Shown piece after piece: positions 35,575 through 45,957 of a stretch of DNA of 64,000 nucleotides. The stretch lies in assembly GCA_905221605.1 (NCBI GenBank), contig CAJNDS010002440.1:204485-268484 (forward strand), given 5' to 3'. Every line of letters begins with the position of its first letter. Position 1 is the first letter of the stretch. The notes beneath the pieces were generated by a model. That model did not search any database. It saw nothing but the letters and a program-made list of their open reading frames with translations, and was not told the DNA's origin. The stretch is from Symbiodinium natans (lineage: Eukaryota > Sar > Dinophyceae > Suessiales > Symbiodiniaceae). A program made the position numbers and the translations under genes.

Positions 35575-36675
35575 ACGAAACCATCACCAGTAAACATTAG
35601 AATTATAATTCTGCATCCCCCCACCCAACTTGCCGACGGGGGCTCAAAGCAGCAGACGCCTGCACCTAAGCGCACCGCGCCAAGATCCAGAGGTGGAGCA
35701 CTGGCTAAGCCACTCCGCGTACTCACTTGGAATGCCGGTCACCTAGGACAGCAGCAGTGGGCCGAGCTTCGCACGTGGCTTCGAACAGCAGCGGACAAAT
35801 ATGATGTAATAGCCCTGCAGGAGACACACTGGCAGGAAACCACAGAATTCGACGTGGAGGGCTGGCACTGCGTCAGCTCCGCCAACAAAGGACAGGTGAA
35901 GGCTACTAGAACTAAGAAAAAGCAAAACTCAACGGCAGAGGGAACGGAACCGGCACTGCCAGAGGTTCCAGCTCATGCACTGCATGATGACAAGCGTGCC
36001 GATGGAGTGATGATCCTTACTGCTCCACACATTCCAAAAGACACTGTCAGGTGGAGCGAGCATAAAAAGGGACGAGTCCTCGAAACAGTATTCCAGTGGA
36101 AGGGAGCTCGAGTGCATGTGGTGTCAGTCTACCAACATGTATGGTCCACCTCAAAAACTGCACAGCAAAACAGAGCAGATAGATCTACCAACCTTGCTGC
36201 TCTGTCCCGAGCCATTCGAGGGGTACCGCAGAGAGACACACTGATAGTGTTGGGAGACTTCAACTCGACCCTCACGCCGAGTCCCGGAGTGGTTGGTCCG
36301 TGCACTCCAGGACCTCCTCCACATCGCAAGGCAGAGGACGACTTCTTCCAGCGGTTAGTTCAAGGACATGGGTTGGTAGCGTTGAACACCTGGTCTTCAG
36401 GGAAAGGATTTACCTTCCAGACGGCAACCACGCAGTCGCAACTAGACTACATACTAGTCCCTAAAACAATCTCTCGAGGTGAGGCAAAAAAGAGCACGCC
36501 ACTAGCCCACTTCCAGCTAGGGAAATGGAAAAAGGGAGGCCGCCTCCCCGTGGCGGCACAAATACGCCCCATGAGGCACTGGCAGCTCCCCCCTCCCCCC
36601 CCCCTCCCCCGCCATACGACACACATGCACTCGAACGCGCAGTACGCTACCACCACCCTAAGGCACAAGAAATGA
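35575..36675 (+). CDS. LINE ORF2 part 1: EEP endonuclease
   Basis: The exonuclease-endonuclease-phosphatase domain nicks target DNA for target-primed reverse transcription. Visible motifs are VLTWNAGH (first strand and Asn), DVIALQETHW (catalytic Glu), VLGDFNSTL (Asp/Asn pair) and QLDYILV (late Asp). The frame is open from 35575, with no ATG before the domain near 35710. It ends at 36675 soon after a C-rich tract at about 36589-36611. There the homologous protein continues in another frame (PPPYDTHALERAVRYHHP). That is a one-base slip in a homopolymer: mutation, sequence error or, less likely, programmed frameshifting. Confidence 0.8.
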   Translation, partial: TKPSPVNIRIIILHPPTQLADGGSKQQTPAPKRTAPRSRGGALAKPLRVLTWNAGHLGQQQWAELRTWLRTAADKYDVIALQETHWQETTEFDVEGWHCVSSANKGQVKATRTKKKQNSTAEGTEPALPEVPAHALHDDKRADGVMILTAPHIPKDTVRWSEHKKGRVLETVFQWKGARVHVVSVYQHVWSTSKTAQQNRADRSTNLAALSRAIRGVPQRDTLIVLGDFNSTLTPSPGVVGPCTPGPPPHRKAEDDFFQRLVQGHGLVALNTWSSGKGFTFQTATTQSQLDYILVPKTISRGEAKKSTPLAHFQLGKWKKGGRLPVAAQIRPMRHWQLPPPPPLPRHTTHMHSNAQYATTTLRHKK

Positions 36676-38231
36676 AAGAGTGGGTCGCTGCCCAGCTCCA
36701 GCAGCTGGCCTCTCCAGACATGAATTCAGCCAATGAAATCCTCATACAGGCTTCAGAGAGATACTTCCCGCGAGCTCCAAAACCTTCAGCTCCTCCGCTG
36801 AATGCCATGCATAGAGCGACTCAAAGAATGTGGTCACGTCTGACTGCGCTGGATGAAGACCTAAGAAGTCACTCCCTGACGCAGGCAGACCACGAGGTGT
36901 TGGTCAAAGACCTGGCGACTTGGCATAAGCAGGCAGTATCATTGGCAAAGAAGCAAAGAGTAGCCGACTTCACAAAGGAGGTGGATCACTCAGCCAATAC
37001 GGGAGACTCTTACTTGAGCCACAAAACCCTGAAAGCTCTCCGACCCTGGCAACCGCAGCCGAAAACACAGCTGTTGAACCAGGACGGATACTTAATGGCA
37101 GCCGAGGAGGAACTCCTGCTAATGAAAGATCATGCTAAGGCGGTGTTCCAGAGGCATGACAGGTTAGATGTGCTGGTGAATACACTGCCACAGCTGCAGG
37201 CTCCAGCATTGGCCAAGCACATAGGCTCCATAAGGCCACACAAAGCAGTACCCGAAGGTTCAGCTTCGGCAGCAGCGTGGAAACTGTGCTCAGCCTCGAC
37301 AGGAGACGTGCTCCAGCAATACTGCCAGGCACAGAGCCTCAAAGCTGAGCACTGCTCAGTGGATTCATCAGTGACACTTTCAGCACCGCTGAAGGATACT
37401 GACCTTTGCTTCATTCCCAAGCCGAATAAGCCACCAAACAAGCCCACTAATCTTCGCCCACTGGGCATTATACGACCAGATGGCAAAGGATTGGCAGGAG
37501 CATGCAGGGATCTGCTAGCTCCCTATACGTCCAGCTACCTCAAGCCAGTGCCTCAGTTTGCCTATCAGCCCAGGAGAGGGCTGTCGGATGCCCTGTCCAG
37601 AGTCTCGCAACACACGCGCGAAGTCAGGCAGGCCTGCGCACAAGCCAGACTCAGCAGACACAGCCAGCATGCAGGCCATGCCAAGCCAGAGCTAGTAGGA
37701 GGCATTTGCTTTGCACTGGACCTCTCTCAAGCATTCGACATGGTGCGACGACAGGACCTCATGGACACCCTGCAGGAGGCCAACGTCCCAATCGCGGTGC
37801 AGAACTTAGTGGCGTCTTTGCACACAGACAGCCGCTACAAAGTCAGATCACAGCAACGGACATGTGAAGTAGAATCGACTACAGGAATAAAACAAGGATG
37901 CAAGCTCGCCCCCACTCTCTTCTCGATGCTCACAGGCAAGCTCTTTAAGGAACTATCGACAGTTGTGGGCAAAGAAAGGATGCAGCAATCTCTCACAGGC
38001 TATGCAGATGATATGACGATCCATCACAACATCAGCAATTGGGAAGACCTGCTAAAGGCTCACCACATGATAGCAGAGTTGCTCCGCATTGTTCGTAAGT
38101 ACGGCTTTAAGGTGAACCCAGAGAAGTGCCACTTGATGGTAAAACTCGTAGGTACTGCCTCCTCCAGAGCACACAAACTCTTCCCCGGATTCAGACGTGT
38201 CATTAACAGCCCAGGCACTTCAGTACGCTGA
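36595..38231 (+). CDS. LINE ORF2 part 2: reverse transcriptase
   Basis: This non-LTR reverse transcriptase copies element RNA at the nicked target. Motifs in order are NLRPLGIIRPDGK (about 37450), CFALDLSQAFDMV (motif A, about 37710), GIKQGCKLAPTLFSML (motif B, about 37890), GYADDMTIHH (motif C, catalytic YADD, about 38000) and GFKVNPEKCHLM (motif D, about 38105). The frame leaves the family pattern after about 38160 and stops at 38231. The next domain continues in another frame starting near 38150. Confidence 0.88.
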
Positions 38232-39954
38232 AATGGTGCTGCATGAATATGATGCACTGCTGACTGCGTCGCAAGCAACGGCAGAGGAACCGACTCACAA
38301 ATGCCGGTTATGCTCCTTTAGCTCTAACTCAGAGCAAGGCCTAAAGATTCACGAGGTCAAAAAGCATCGAGAGCAGTTAGACAGATATGTACCCAAATCA
38401 TTCCTACCAGAACACTCCAAAAACGGCCTCCCAACCTGTGCAGCGTGCTCCAAAGAATTTGCACTGTGGAAAGGCCTAAAAGACCATCTACTGTCAGGAG
38501 CCTGCCCCAATCCAGACGCCCTGCGAGCACTGGACGCCCGAACCTTTGAGCTCCACACCCAACAAGGCGCAACAGAGGTGATGCATGCCTGGTCTAAGGC
38601 ATACCTAGAGAGCACGAAAGACACACACACGGTCACTCAGCTCGCAAGGCAACATGACTCCAGGCACTTCGTGCAACACTGCGTGATCTGCGGTTTCTGG
38701 ACTCCTGATCATACCAAGGTGAAGTCCCACATTCACCAGGAGCACCGAAAGGCTTGGGACGCCCTGCACACTGACACGGCTGAGAAATGCCGGAAACTCG
38801 GGGCCGAAATATCTAAGGGCAGTTCCTGCCCATACTGCAGGAAGCCAGTCACTGACAGGCGCAAACACCCAGAACAATGCGGCGTGCTTTTTCAGATCAT
38901 CCTGGGCGATTCTTTCCTCCATCAACACAGAACAACGACAGGACCGATCCAAGCCTTCTTCACCAATGCAGCTTCACGCCCTAAATCAGAGCAGAAACAA
39001 CACCAGCAGCAGAGCACAACCCCGTCCACACCTAAGAAGCCAACAGGGCAGCTCCAAACCCCTCTCTCCTTCTCATCTAACCGACCCGAATCGTCACAAC
39101 CAGTGAGCGGCCCTTCTTTCTCTCATGCCCATTCAATGACCTCATCTTCCTCTCTCTCTTCCTCCTCCCCTCCTGCCGCTCTCTCAGCCCTTGCACGGCT
39201 CCAGCTGAAGAATACCTCTAACTACTGCTATATTAATGCCACAATTTTATCGCTGCTGTCGACCTCAATTATTGATCCGAACCTGCGCTCCCTTCAAGCT
39301 CTTCACACCCTGCTGAAAGGCCCGGAAGGTACAGTAGGTCCTACCGCCCTCAATGTAGTAAACTCATTCCAGCTCAGGAATTTGCTGCCAAGATGGCGCT
39401 TCGACGGCACACAACAGGACTCGGCGGAGTTCCTACAGTGCTTACTCACACCCTCACACGCAGGGGGAATAGTAGACCCAGCAACGGGAAGGCTGGCTGA
39501 TGAGGGAGGCCCCATTGTCATGCTGCTACAACATTCAACTAGCAGCACGCTGCAATCCTTGATAGATGCCTGGTCAGTAGCTCCTCCTGACTCCGCACTG
39601 ATGGGGCAGCAGACACATGCCATCCTTGCAGTAGCCCGATTCACAGGGGCAGGTAAGAACCACCACCCAGTCACGGCTATTAACGGCGATCTCACTATCC
39701 CAGTGTTACAGGGCGGAGTCATCAGCAGAGAGCATGCTTTTGTTCAATCTTGTATTTTCCACATAGGACCCTCCCCACACAGCGGCCACTACCGCACGAA
39801 ATGGAGGTCATCGCCTACCTCACCCTGGCAGTCGACCGATGACCAGCGCAGCTCTCAGCGAGCTACGGAATCAGACCAACGGCAAGTCAGACACGGTTCC
39901 TATCTCTTCTTTCTCACCTTTCGAGCGGAAGTGCCTGCAATAGTAACGCTTTAG
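38150..39954 (+). CDS. LINE ORF2 part 3: zinc fingers plus ubiquitin-specific protease
   Basis: Three C2H2/C2HC-like fingers (CRLCSFSSNSEQGLKIH, CAACSKEFALWKGLKDH, CVICGFWTPDHTKVKSH) and a CPYC...C cluster are followed by a Ser/Gln-rich linker and a C19 deubiquitinase domain. The catalytic Cys box reads LKNTSNYCYINATILSLL, the QQD box GTQQDSAEFLQCLL, and the His box FHIGPSPHSGHYRTKW, with a downstream STDD at the place of the acidic residue. All key boxes are intact. The fingers probably bind nucleic acid. The protease could remove ubiquitin from element or host proteins (inference). The stop is at 39954. Confidence 0.83.
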
Positions 39955-39980
39955 TGGCCGAATAGCACCAACAGAAGTGA

Positions 39981-40049
39981 GGAGTCGTAAGAACTCCCCA
40001 CCTCTCTTTTAGAGTCGTAAGCACTCTTTGCTAGAGCCGTAAGCGCTCT
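39981..40049 (+). other. Three hairpins with constant loop and covarying stems
   Basis: GGAGTCGTAAGAACTCC (39981-39997), AGAGTCGTAAGCACTCT (40011-40027) and AGAGCCGTAAGCGCTCT (40033-40049) each form a 5-bp stem. The loop CGTAAGA/C is constant while the stem pairs change together. They lie 26 bp after the LINE stop codon and are a candidate RNA signal, for example for RT recognition. Confidence 0.72.
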
Positions 40050-40158
40050 CAACCACTGGAGTGTTGCAGCAGCTTCGGCTTTGCACTGCAGCCGGAGCCT
40101 CTCAAACAACTAGAACAACCGACGTAGCTAGAACACAGAGAGCCCAGAGAGCGTCAGC

Positions 40159-40803
40159 ATGCTTGGTCAAGACCGTCGGGATGAGCGACAAACTGAGAAG
40201 CGAGCACGGACATCCGGGGCGGAACAGCTACCTCGCACAGATGAAGGAGGAGAAATCCATCCACTCTCACCGACGGATCTCACCCGAGGCTTCCTGATTC
40301 ATGAGGATCAGATCAGCAGACTGATGCACCAAAGCACGCTGGTGATCAAGATGACAGCCTCAGCGCCACTAGCGTCTAAGCTACTTGAAGCAACAGCGCA
40401 GTGGAGGCGAGAGCATACCCGAGGCAGGCCACATCCCAAGGGGCCAATTTATGTGGCAGTGGCCCACCAACTACTGTCAGAACTGCAGGAGTCACAGATG
40501 CCAAACGGTGTCAACCAGAATGCCTGGTCTACATTTATGGACGTCATCTCTGACCTGACCAAGAAGGCACCACCGAACCCCATTCTCGAACAAGAGCTGG
40601 TGCACTGCTCAGCTAGGCTGACAGCAAGACGAACAGATGTTCTGATAGAATTTCAGCCCCACCTCATGGGCACGCTGCAGAAGCATGCCAACATCTACGT
40701 GAGCGCCATGCAGCTTCAAGGCGGCGAGCTCCTCGGCAGGCGACCGCCCGGGACTCTCTCGCGGAAGGCCAGAGGCTTGCCGATCACGTCTGAGCAAGGA
40801 TAA
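40159..40803 (+). CDS. Unknown 214-aa protein
   Basis: This intronless ORF starts MLGQDRRDERQTEKRART and is polar at first, then helical (KMTASAPLASKLLEATAQWRRE, YVAVAHQLLSELQESQMP). No family is recognised. It is the first of a series of plus-strand intronless ORFs downstream of the LINE and could be an element-encoded accessory protein. GACACTGTC motifs lie just after its stop (40842 and 40864). Confidence 0.5.
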   Translation: MLGQDRRDERQTEKRARTSGAEQLPRTDEGGEIHPLSPTDLTRGFLIHEDQISRLMHQSTLVIKMTASAPLASKLLEATAQWRREHTRGRPHPKGPIYVAVAHQLLSELQESQMPNGVNQNAWSTFMDVISDLTKKAPPNPILEQELVHCSARLTARRTDVLIEFQPHLMGTLQKHANIYVSAMQLQGGELLGRRPPGTLSRKARGLPITSEQG

Positions 40804-41325
40804 GCCACCTAAACACGGAAGATCCAGCACCCTCTTAGTCTGACACTGTCAGAGCCACTATGGGACACTGTCTCAGCACGCTGCTTATTGCTCTGCTAAT
40901 AGCTCAGCTAAGGCTCCGATAAGGCCAACGCTTCTGGCACTGCCAGTGACTGGCAGCCATTTTTACAGCCCTTCTTTCCACTTTTAATTCCTTCAACAGA
41001 CCTACTGCAATAGCGCGGACATCACAAAATCTCTCTGAGTGTGCATTCTGGGTGTTATTATTTGGGGATGCTGGCAATACAGACCCTGCTTCATGTGCAG
41101 AATGGTTATCGCAGCTAAGGGCCACGCCCCATTCCTTGTGTTCGTCACCAGAAATGGCAGTGTGAATGCAGCCACTTCTCTCCCCGTCCTTTCTCCTCTT
41201 CTCCTTCTCTTTCCGGTTCTTCCTGCTCCTCTCCGCTTCCTTGAATAGACTCTAGCCGCCCGAGCATAAGGCTCAAACTGCTGCTTGGCCCAGCCCAGTA
41301 TACCCTGCCTAAGCTACAACGTATC

Positions 41326-41610
41326 ATGCCCTTCATTGTGGACGACAACCAATTCCCTCCAGAACAGTACGAGTACTACTTGCGTCTCTTTCATCAGAAC
41401 GTTGCAGCTCACAAACGCGAAGCTGAGCAAGCTGCTAAGCAAGCCACTTCCAGCCTGGAAGGCGTTGACGACAAGCAATCCAGCTCCACAAAGACCAAGT
41501 CGACATCGGACGCCACTGGCCCCCAGCTAACACGCCCGACACGGAAGCCGCCTTCTCCTCCGAAAGCGCGGTCCAAGAAGCAGCCGACAACGCACTGGCG
41601 ACCGAAATAA
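41326..41610 (+). CDS. Small Lys/Pro-rich protein, unknown
   Basis: This is a 94-aa frame starting MPFIVDDNQFPPEQYEYYL, then a short helix and a basic tail (PPSPPKARSKKQPTTHWRPK). Good composition and its place in the ORF series suggest it may be real. No family is recognised. Confidence 0.35.
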   Translation: MPFIVDDNQFPPEQYEYYLRLFHQNVAAHKREAEQAAKQATSSLEGVDDKQSSSTKTKSTSDATGPQLTRPTRKPPSPPKARSKKQPTTHWRPK

Positions 41611-41947
41611 GCTATTGACAAGTGAGAGTCGCGGCACTGCCGAGCTCGCTTACACACACTGTGTGGGGCACCGGAGTGTTCCTCTTTAATTTAGCCCACG
41701 CAGCAAAGCCGAGGCAACTGATTTCGAAGCCTGGCACATTTCGAAGAAGACGAGTCAAAAAAAGGGAGCGAGAGAACACTGACCCATGATCTTAGTGAGA
41801 CATTCGATGCTATTCATCTTGCCTCCAGCCTCTCTTTCTCTTTCTTCTCCCCTCCTTCTTCTCTCCCGCGCCTACTGTGGCAGATCATGTTCAAAAGTCC
41901 GGGCACAGCGGCAGGAACACTTCCCTTCAACTCTTTTGCAGCCAGCA

Positions 41948-43705
41948 ATGGCCATGGCGGGAGCTGCTCAACGCAGCAAGCAATTCCAGCTGCATGAGGA
42001 GATGCTGGGCAGGATCACTGCCCTACACAAAAGCTCTATCGCCAGGGCACTCATGGAACCTATGGGCCAGCAAATTGGCCATGGCAGCAGTGCGTACGTG
42101 ACCATGCTGGCCTACCCGACCCCGGAGGGACATCGACTGGTCGTCAAGCGTGCAAAACAGACTCGGGAGGCCGAGATGCAAAAAGAAATTCACCGCCTAC
42201 GGCGACTCCCGACGATCCCCCTCTTTCAGACCATCCTGCACACTGAGGTCGGCGCTGCGGTCATGCTCACACTGTGCACAGTCGAGGAAGGCATCAAGCA
42301 GCACCTCTACCGGAAAAAAGCCCGAGAAGGGTTGACCACCACTTTGCAGACAATCCCCAGCACTGCTGGGGAGGACAAGGATGAGGCGCTAGGACACTGT
42401 CCTCCTGCCCGAATCCCCTTCTCAGCATGGAATGAGGACGGCACTCCAGCATACCCGTCAAACCCACTCCAGGCGGAGGAGCAGCAATGGTACGACAAAA
42501 TGGACCAGAGGCACATGAAAGAGCTCTTCGACACCATTGCTGAGGACATGCAGTGCGCCCTATCAGTGCTCCACCAGCACGGCATCATCCATGCAGACAT
42601 CCACCTGGGCAACATCATGTCGTCGCAAACAACAAGCCAAACCAGCCCACAGTGGGTCCTCATTGACTTGGGCGACAATGCGGCAGAAGCCATCTACTCA
42701 ATACAGGAAGGGTATGGGGCGCAAGTCAGAGGGGGAGACCTTCACCGGCCGCCAAGGGTGGACAAGTCGCAATACCACACGGGTAACGGCGACCTCTACC
42801 GCCTCTCGCTGACGCTCAGCAAGCAGATCCTCCCACTCCTCCTCCACTACACCACAGGTCAGGTGGCCACCATAGGAGACGACATCCCCACTGGAGTGAT
42901 CTCCAGCGAAAAAGCTGATGACACGCGACGGTGGGTTACCCAGGCAAAGGCGGAGACACCCCCGGCACACCCCACCTCCATGTGGCCATCGGGATCCTGG
43001 CTGCAAAGCGCTAAGAATCTCATGCTGGTCCTCAAGGTCAGCCTGTGGGACAAGGACGGCAACCCGGTCACCTCAACGCTTACGATCCAACCTCCCATGA
43101 CAGACGCTGAACGCACTCCTCAGGAGTGCCTCAGAAGCAATTTCTACGGCAATGCAAACGGCAGGATGGTAGAGGAAGCTCAGTCTTCCAAGAACAAGGG
43201 CACGGGCAGCTGGGAGCGCACGGCTATTTCCGCCAGGTGGACCCTCATGTGTGACTTGAAGACTACCGGCAAGTCCTACCTGAAGGTCAACCAGACAGTC
43301 TACCCGAACAAAATGTACGGGAACAGTAACGGCCGCCTTGTGATGGAATCGAGCCCACTACATGCAACGACGGCCAGCCCGGTGCCCTCCAATACAGGAG
43401 GACAGAAGAGGGTTAGAGACGCTCCAGCCCAATTCGACTACGATCACTTGTTGATGTCGAGAGGACAAGGCATCTGGGCTGACCCTCCTCCTCCACCGGC
43501 GGACACGATCACAAGCTCACCTCCAGCGCCAGGCACGCCGGAACTCGAGCTTCCACCTCTTCCACCACTTTCCACGCACACCGGCTCCACGATGATGAGC
43601 AACGCCGACATGGTCATCCTCAGCACCTGGCTGGCGGCGCTGCCACCTGAACAGCGTCGCATTCTACAATGGGCGGTGTTCGCCTACTCGCAGGTGTCGA
43701 GCTGA
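41948..43705 (+). CDS. Protein-kinase-like protein, about 585 aa
   Basis: Kinase-fold motifs run in order: a glycine loop GHGSSAYV, VVKRA with the ATP Lys, EIHRLRRL with a helix-C Glu, the catalytic loop HGIIHADIHLGNIM (Asp and Asn in place) and IDLGDNA in the position of DFG. The C-terminal third holds two similar segments, NFYGNANGRMV and KMYGNSNGRLV, and a Pro-rich stretch. I chose the ATG at 41948 (MAMAGAAQRS). The frame is open from 41786 with a hydrophobic, Ser/Leu-rich lead that could be a signal peptide instead. It has no introns, unlike genes in the left half. The target is unknown. Confidence 0.7.
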   Translation: MAMAGAAQRSKQFQLHEEMLGRITALHKSSIARALMEPMGQQIGHGSSAYVTMLAYPTPEGHRLVVKRAKQTREAEMQKEIHRLRRLPTIPLFQTILHTEVGAAVMLTLCTVEEGIKQHLYRKKAREGLTTTLQTIPSTAGEDKDEALGHCPPARIPFSAWNEDGTPAYPSNPLQAEEQQWYDKMDQRHMKELFDTIAEDMQCALSVLHQHGIIHADIHLGNIMSSQTTSQTSPQWVLIDLGDNAAEAIYSIQEGYGAQVRGGDLHRPPRVDKSQYHTGNGDLYRLSLTLSKQILPLLLHYTTGQVATIGDDIPTGVISSEKADDTRRWVTQAKAETPPAHPTSMWPSGSWLQSAKNLMLVLKVSLWDKDGNPVTSTLTIQPPMTDAERTPQECLRSNFYGNANGRMVEEAQSSKNKGTGSWERTAISARWTLMCDLKTTGKSYLKVNQTVYPNKMYGNSNGRLVMESSPLHATTASPVPSNTGGQKRVRDAPAQFDYDHLLMSRGQGIWADPPPPPADTITSSPPAPGTPELELPPLPPLSTHTGSTMMSNADMVILSTWLAALPPEQRRILQWAVFAYSQVSS

Positions 43706-44192
43706 GCAGCTCCCCAATTCGGTAACGATGGCAAGAGCAAGCACTGCTTGGTCGTTCACGGGACACTGTCCAGACCAAAGTACAGACTGCACTGCAGCCG
43801 TACATCAAGTACTTGTACAAATCAGAAAGCTAACCTAACCAGCCGCTGACACAGCTCACGAATCTCACCTTTTACTTTTTTTCCCGTTTGAGCATTCACT
43901 CCTGCCAACCACGGCAGCACCGGAAGCTTAAACTTTCAAGGATGCGTAAAAATAATCCTCACAGCCGCTGAGCCACGACTGACCAGCTGCCCAGCTCTTC
44001 CCTCTGCAGGGCCACAAGCTTGCCGAGGACAGCCTGCGTGGAGTACATTACAGCCATCCAGCTCAAACCTTTTACGACTAGCTCTCATCTCATCAAAGTA
44101 ACTCTTTGCAACTAATTCACGCAGGGTCATTGCATCTCCAAAGGAGCGCTCCGGACTGAGTCAGACTGAGACAGAGCCTATCCTGTCCAGCA

Positions 44193-45914
44193 ATGGCAGC
44201 AGCGCCAAGGGCCCCGTCTCCTACGCCAGTGCTATGCTTGGTGGACAGCACCTTCCAGCATCTCCTCTACAACAGCGAGACCCAGTTGCACCAGAGCTAT
44301 GGCGTGAGGACCCTTGCTTCGGGCTACGCTGTCATATGTCCAGGAGCCACGCTGACCTCGCGCTACACAGGGCAAGGTAAGACCTGCCCCAGCATCTTGG
44401 AAGCCCTGGTGACAGCGGCAGGCCAGACCTTGGTAAAATCAGCATATCCGGACGGATCCATCCGACTTCCCAAGGCCTTCATGATGTCGGAGGGGGACAA
44501 CAAAGCCGCCTGTGAGGGACTGGCGACCTTCCTGAACAAGCACCACAACCATCGGATCAACCTGGGCCTGATACCGATCGAAAGATCTCTCCGACCGGAA
44601 AAGCAGGTGAACTACGACTGGATTGGGCAGTATCGCACAGATTTCCAGCTGCGCTCCCATGAGGTCCCGTTCCACATCATGGATCTCGACAACGAAAACT
44701 TGCAGCTCTACACCACCAGATCAGTGCACTTTCGGCCGGAAATAGCGCTAGAAGCAATCTGCCAGGTGGTGGCAGCGGCCCTCCAAGCTATGGATGCGAA
44801 GACGACCCCCCAACCAGGAGCACGCCCTAGCATCCACGTCCTGCTATGCTGCTCCTGGAATACCGTGAAGAACACAGTGCACAAGGAAATGCTGGCCACC
44901 CGTGCACTGACTCGGGCAGACACTCTCAGTGCACTGCTTGCTGAGGCGGCCCAACATGCAGGAGAAAGCGCCGCGATAGTATATGCGCTAGGCGGCCACT
45001 ACCTGACAGCTCAACCTCCTCTCCGAGTCTTCCAGACCTACGTGCACGACTCACAACCTGGTCCTCACGAGATGATGGAGGAATGCTTCCCAAACATCCC
45101 GAGGGAATTCTTTGACGACGCCAAGCAGGTCGAGATCATGAAGGAGCTGTCTGGCATGGTAGGGCACTGCCTTTACCACTCACTGACCAACGCAGCGCAC
45201 CGCGCTGACGTCTGGCGGTACACAGAGCACTGGCTTCGGGGAGGGATGTACATTGACATCAAAACGCGCTTTGTAGTGACGTACCGGACCCTCATCTCTT
45301 GCATCATGAATGAGTGGACATCCACGCTCTCGAGGCAGGCACAGCACAAATACGGCTGGATCAACCCAGCCACTGGTCCGCCAGACTACTTCCTCACCGC
45401 CATCGGAGCTAAGAAGGACCACATCTTCCAGGGCATCTTGCTGGGACGACGCCGTCACCCATTAATGACGTCCGCACTCCACCACTGCTTAGCCAATGAC
45501 TTTGTGCGACGCGAGCACACCCCATCCTACATGACCTTCTGCAAGGTCCTTTTCAAGGTCATCAAGGACGACCTCGGACTTGCGCCCACGGACCAGCTGA
45601 CACCCGGATGGCATCTTTGTCCTCGTCTGGGCCCAATCTACCTTCTGCAAGAAGAGATGAGCACAGAACTCCGCCAGAACGGTCCATACAGAAATGATGG
45701 GCACTTCTTCACAACAAAGACGGGGAAAAGGGTGGCCTTGACTAGATGCTGGCAATGGCGACATGGATGGAAGAACGACCCGGGCACCCAGCAGGCACAG
45801 GAAAATGGCATTCTACGCAACTTGCCCACTGCAGGAGGGCCACCAAACCCGTACCCCGGACACTGTCCGGGGCGACGCGGTATCTGCCTCGTCCCAGATA
45901 CCGACGGAAGCTAA
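44193..45914 (+). CDS. GT32-like glycosyltransferase, 573 aa
   Basis: The C-terminal half has the sugar-binding DxD-type glycosyltransferase signature HRADVWRYTEHWLRGGMYID, preceded by LRVFQTYVHD. It is followed by HIFQGILLGRRRHPLM, as in the GT32 family. The N-terminal half (LCLVDSTFQHLLYNS, HVLLCCSWNTVKN) is not recognised. It presumably moves a hexose from a nucleotide sugar; the acceptor is unknown. It is intronless, on the same strand as the kinase-like gene, and separated from it by about 490 bp of non-coding DNA. Confidence 0.7.
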   Translation: MAAAPRAPSPTPVLCLVDSTFQHLLYNSETQLHQSYGVRTLASGYAVICPGATLTSRYTGQGKTCPSILEALVTAAGQTLVKSAYPDGSIRLPKAFMMSEGDNKAACEGLATFLNKHHNHRINLGLIPIERSLRPEKQVNYDWIGQYRTDFQLRSHEVPFHIMDLDNENLQLYTTRSVHFRPEIALEAICQVVAAALQAMDAKTTPQPGARPSIHVLLCCSWNTVKNTVHKEMLATRALTRADTLSALLAEAAQHAGESAAIVYALGGHYLTAQPPLRVFQTYVHDSQPGPHEMMEECFPNIPREFFDDAKQVEIMKELSGMVGHCLYHSLTNAAHRADVWRYTEHWLRGGMYIDIKTRFVVTYRTLISCIMNEWTSTLSRQAQHKYGWINPATGPPDYFLTAIGAKKDHIFQGILLGRRRHPLMTSALHHCLANDFVRREHTPSYMTFCKVLFKVIKDDLGLAPTDQLTPGWHLCPRLGPIYLLQEEMSTELRQNGPYRNDGHFFTTKTGKRVALTRCWQWRHGWKNDPGTQQAQENGILRNLPTAGGPPNPYPGHCPGRRGICLVPDTDGS

Positions 45915-45957
45915 TGCAGTGCTTCTCGGTACCCGCCATCCTCCACCAGAGCCTGGA

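Larger units (their letters stand above)
35575..40049 (+). mobile_element. LINE-type retrotransposon with EEP, RT, zinc fingers and USP
   Basis: Three plus-strand frames follow each other: an endonuclease frame (35575-36675), a reverse-transcriptase frame (to 38231) and a zinc-finger plus ubiquitin-specific-protease frame (38149-39954). They are probably one original ORF2 broken by two frame shifts. A triple-hairpin 3' region follows. No poly(A) tail or target duplication was found, so the ends are approximate. Confidence 0.85.

Noticed and set aside
42391-45870. GHCP peptides as 2A-like ribosome-skipping sites
   Set aside because: They come from the GGACACTGTCC DNA motif, lack the upstream 2A consensus, and the motif also occurs outside ORFs.
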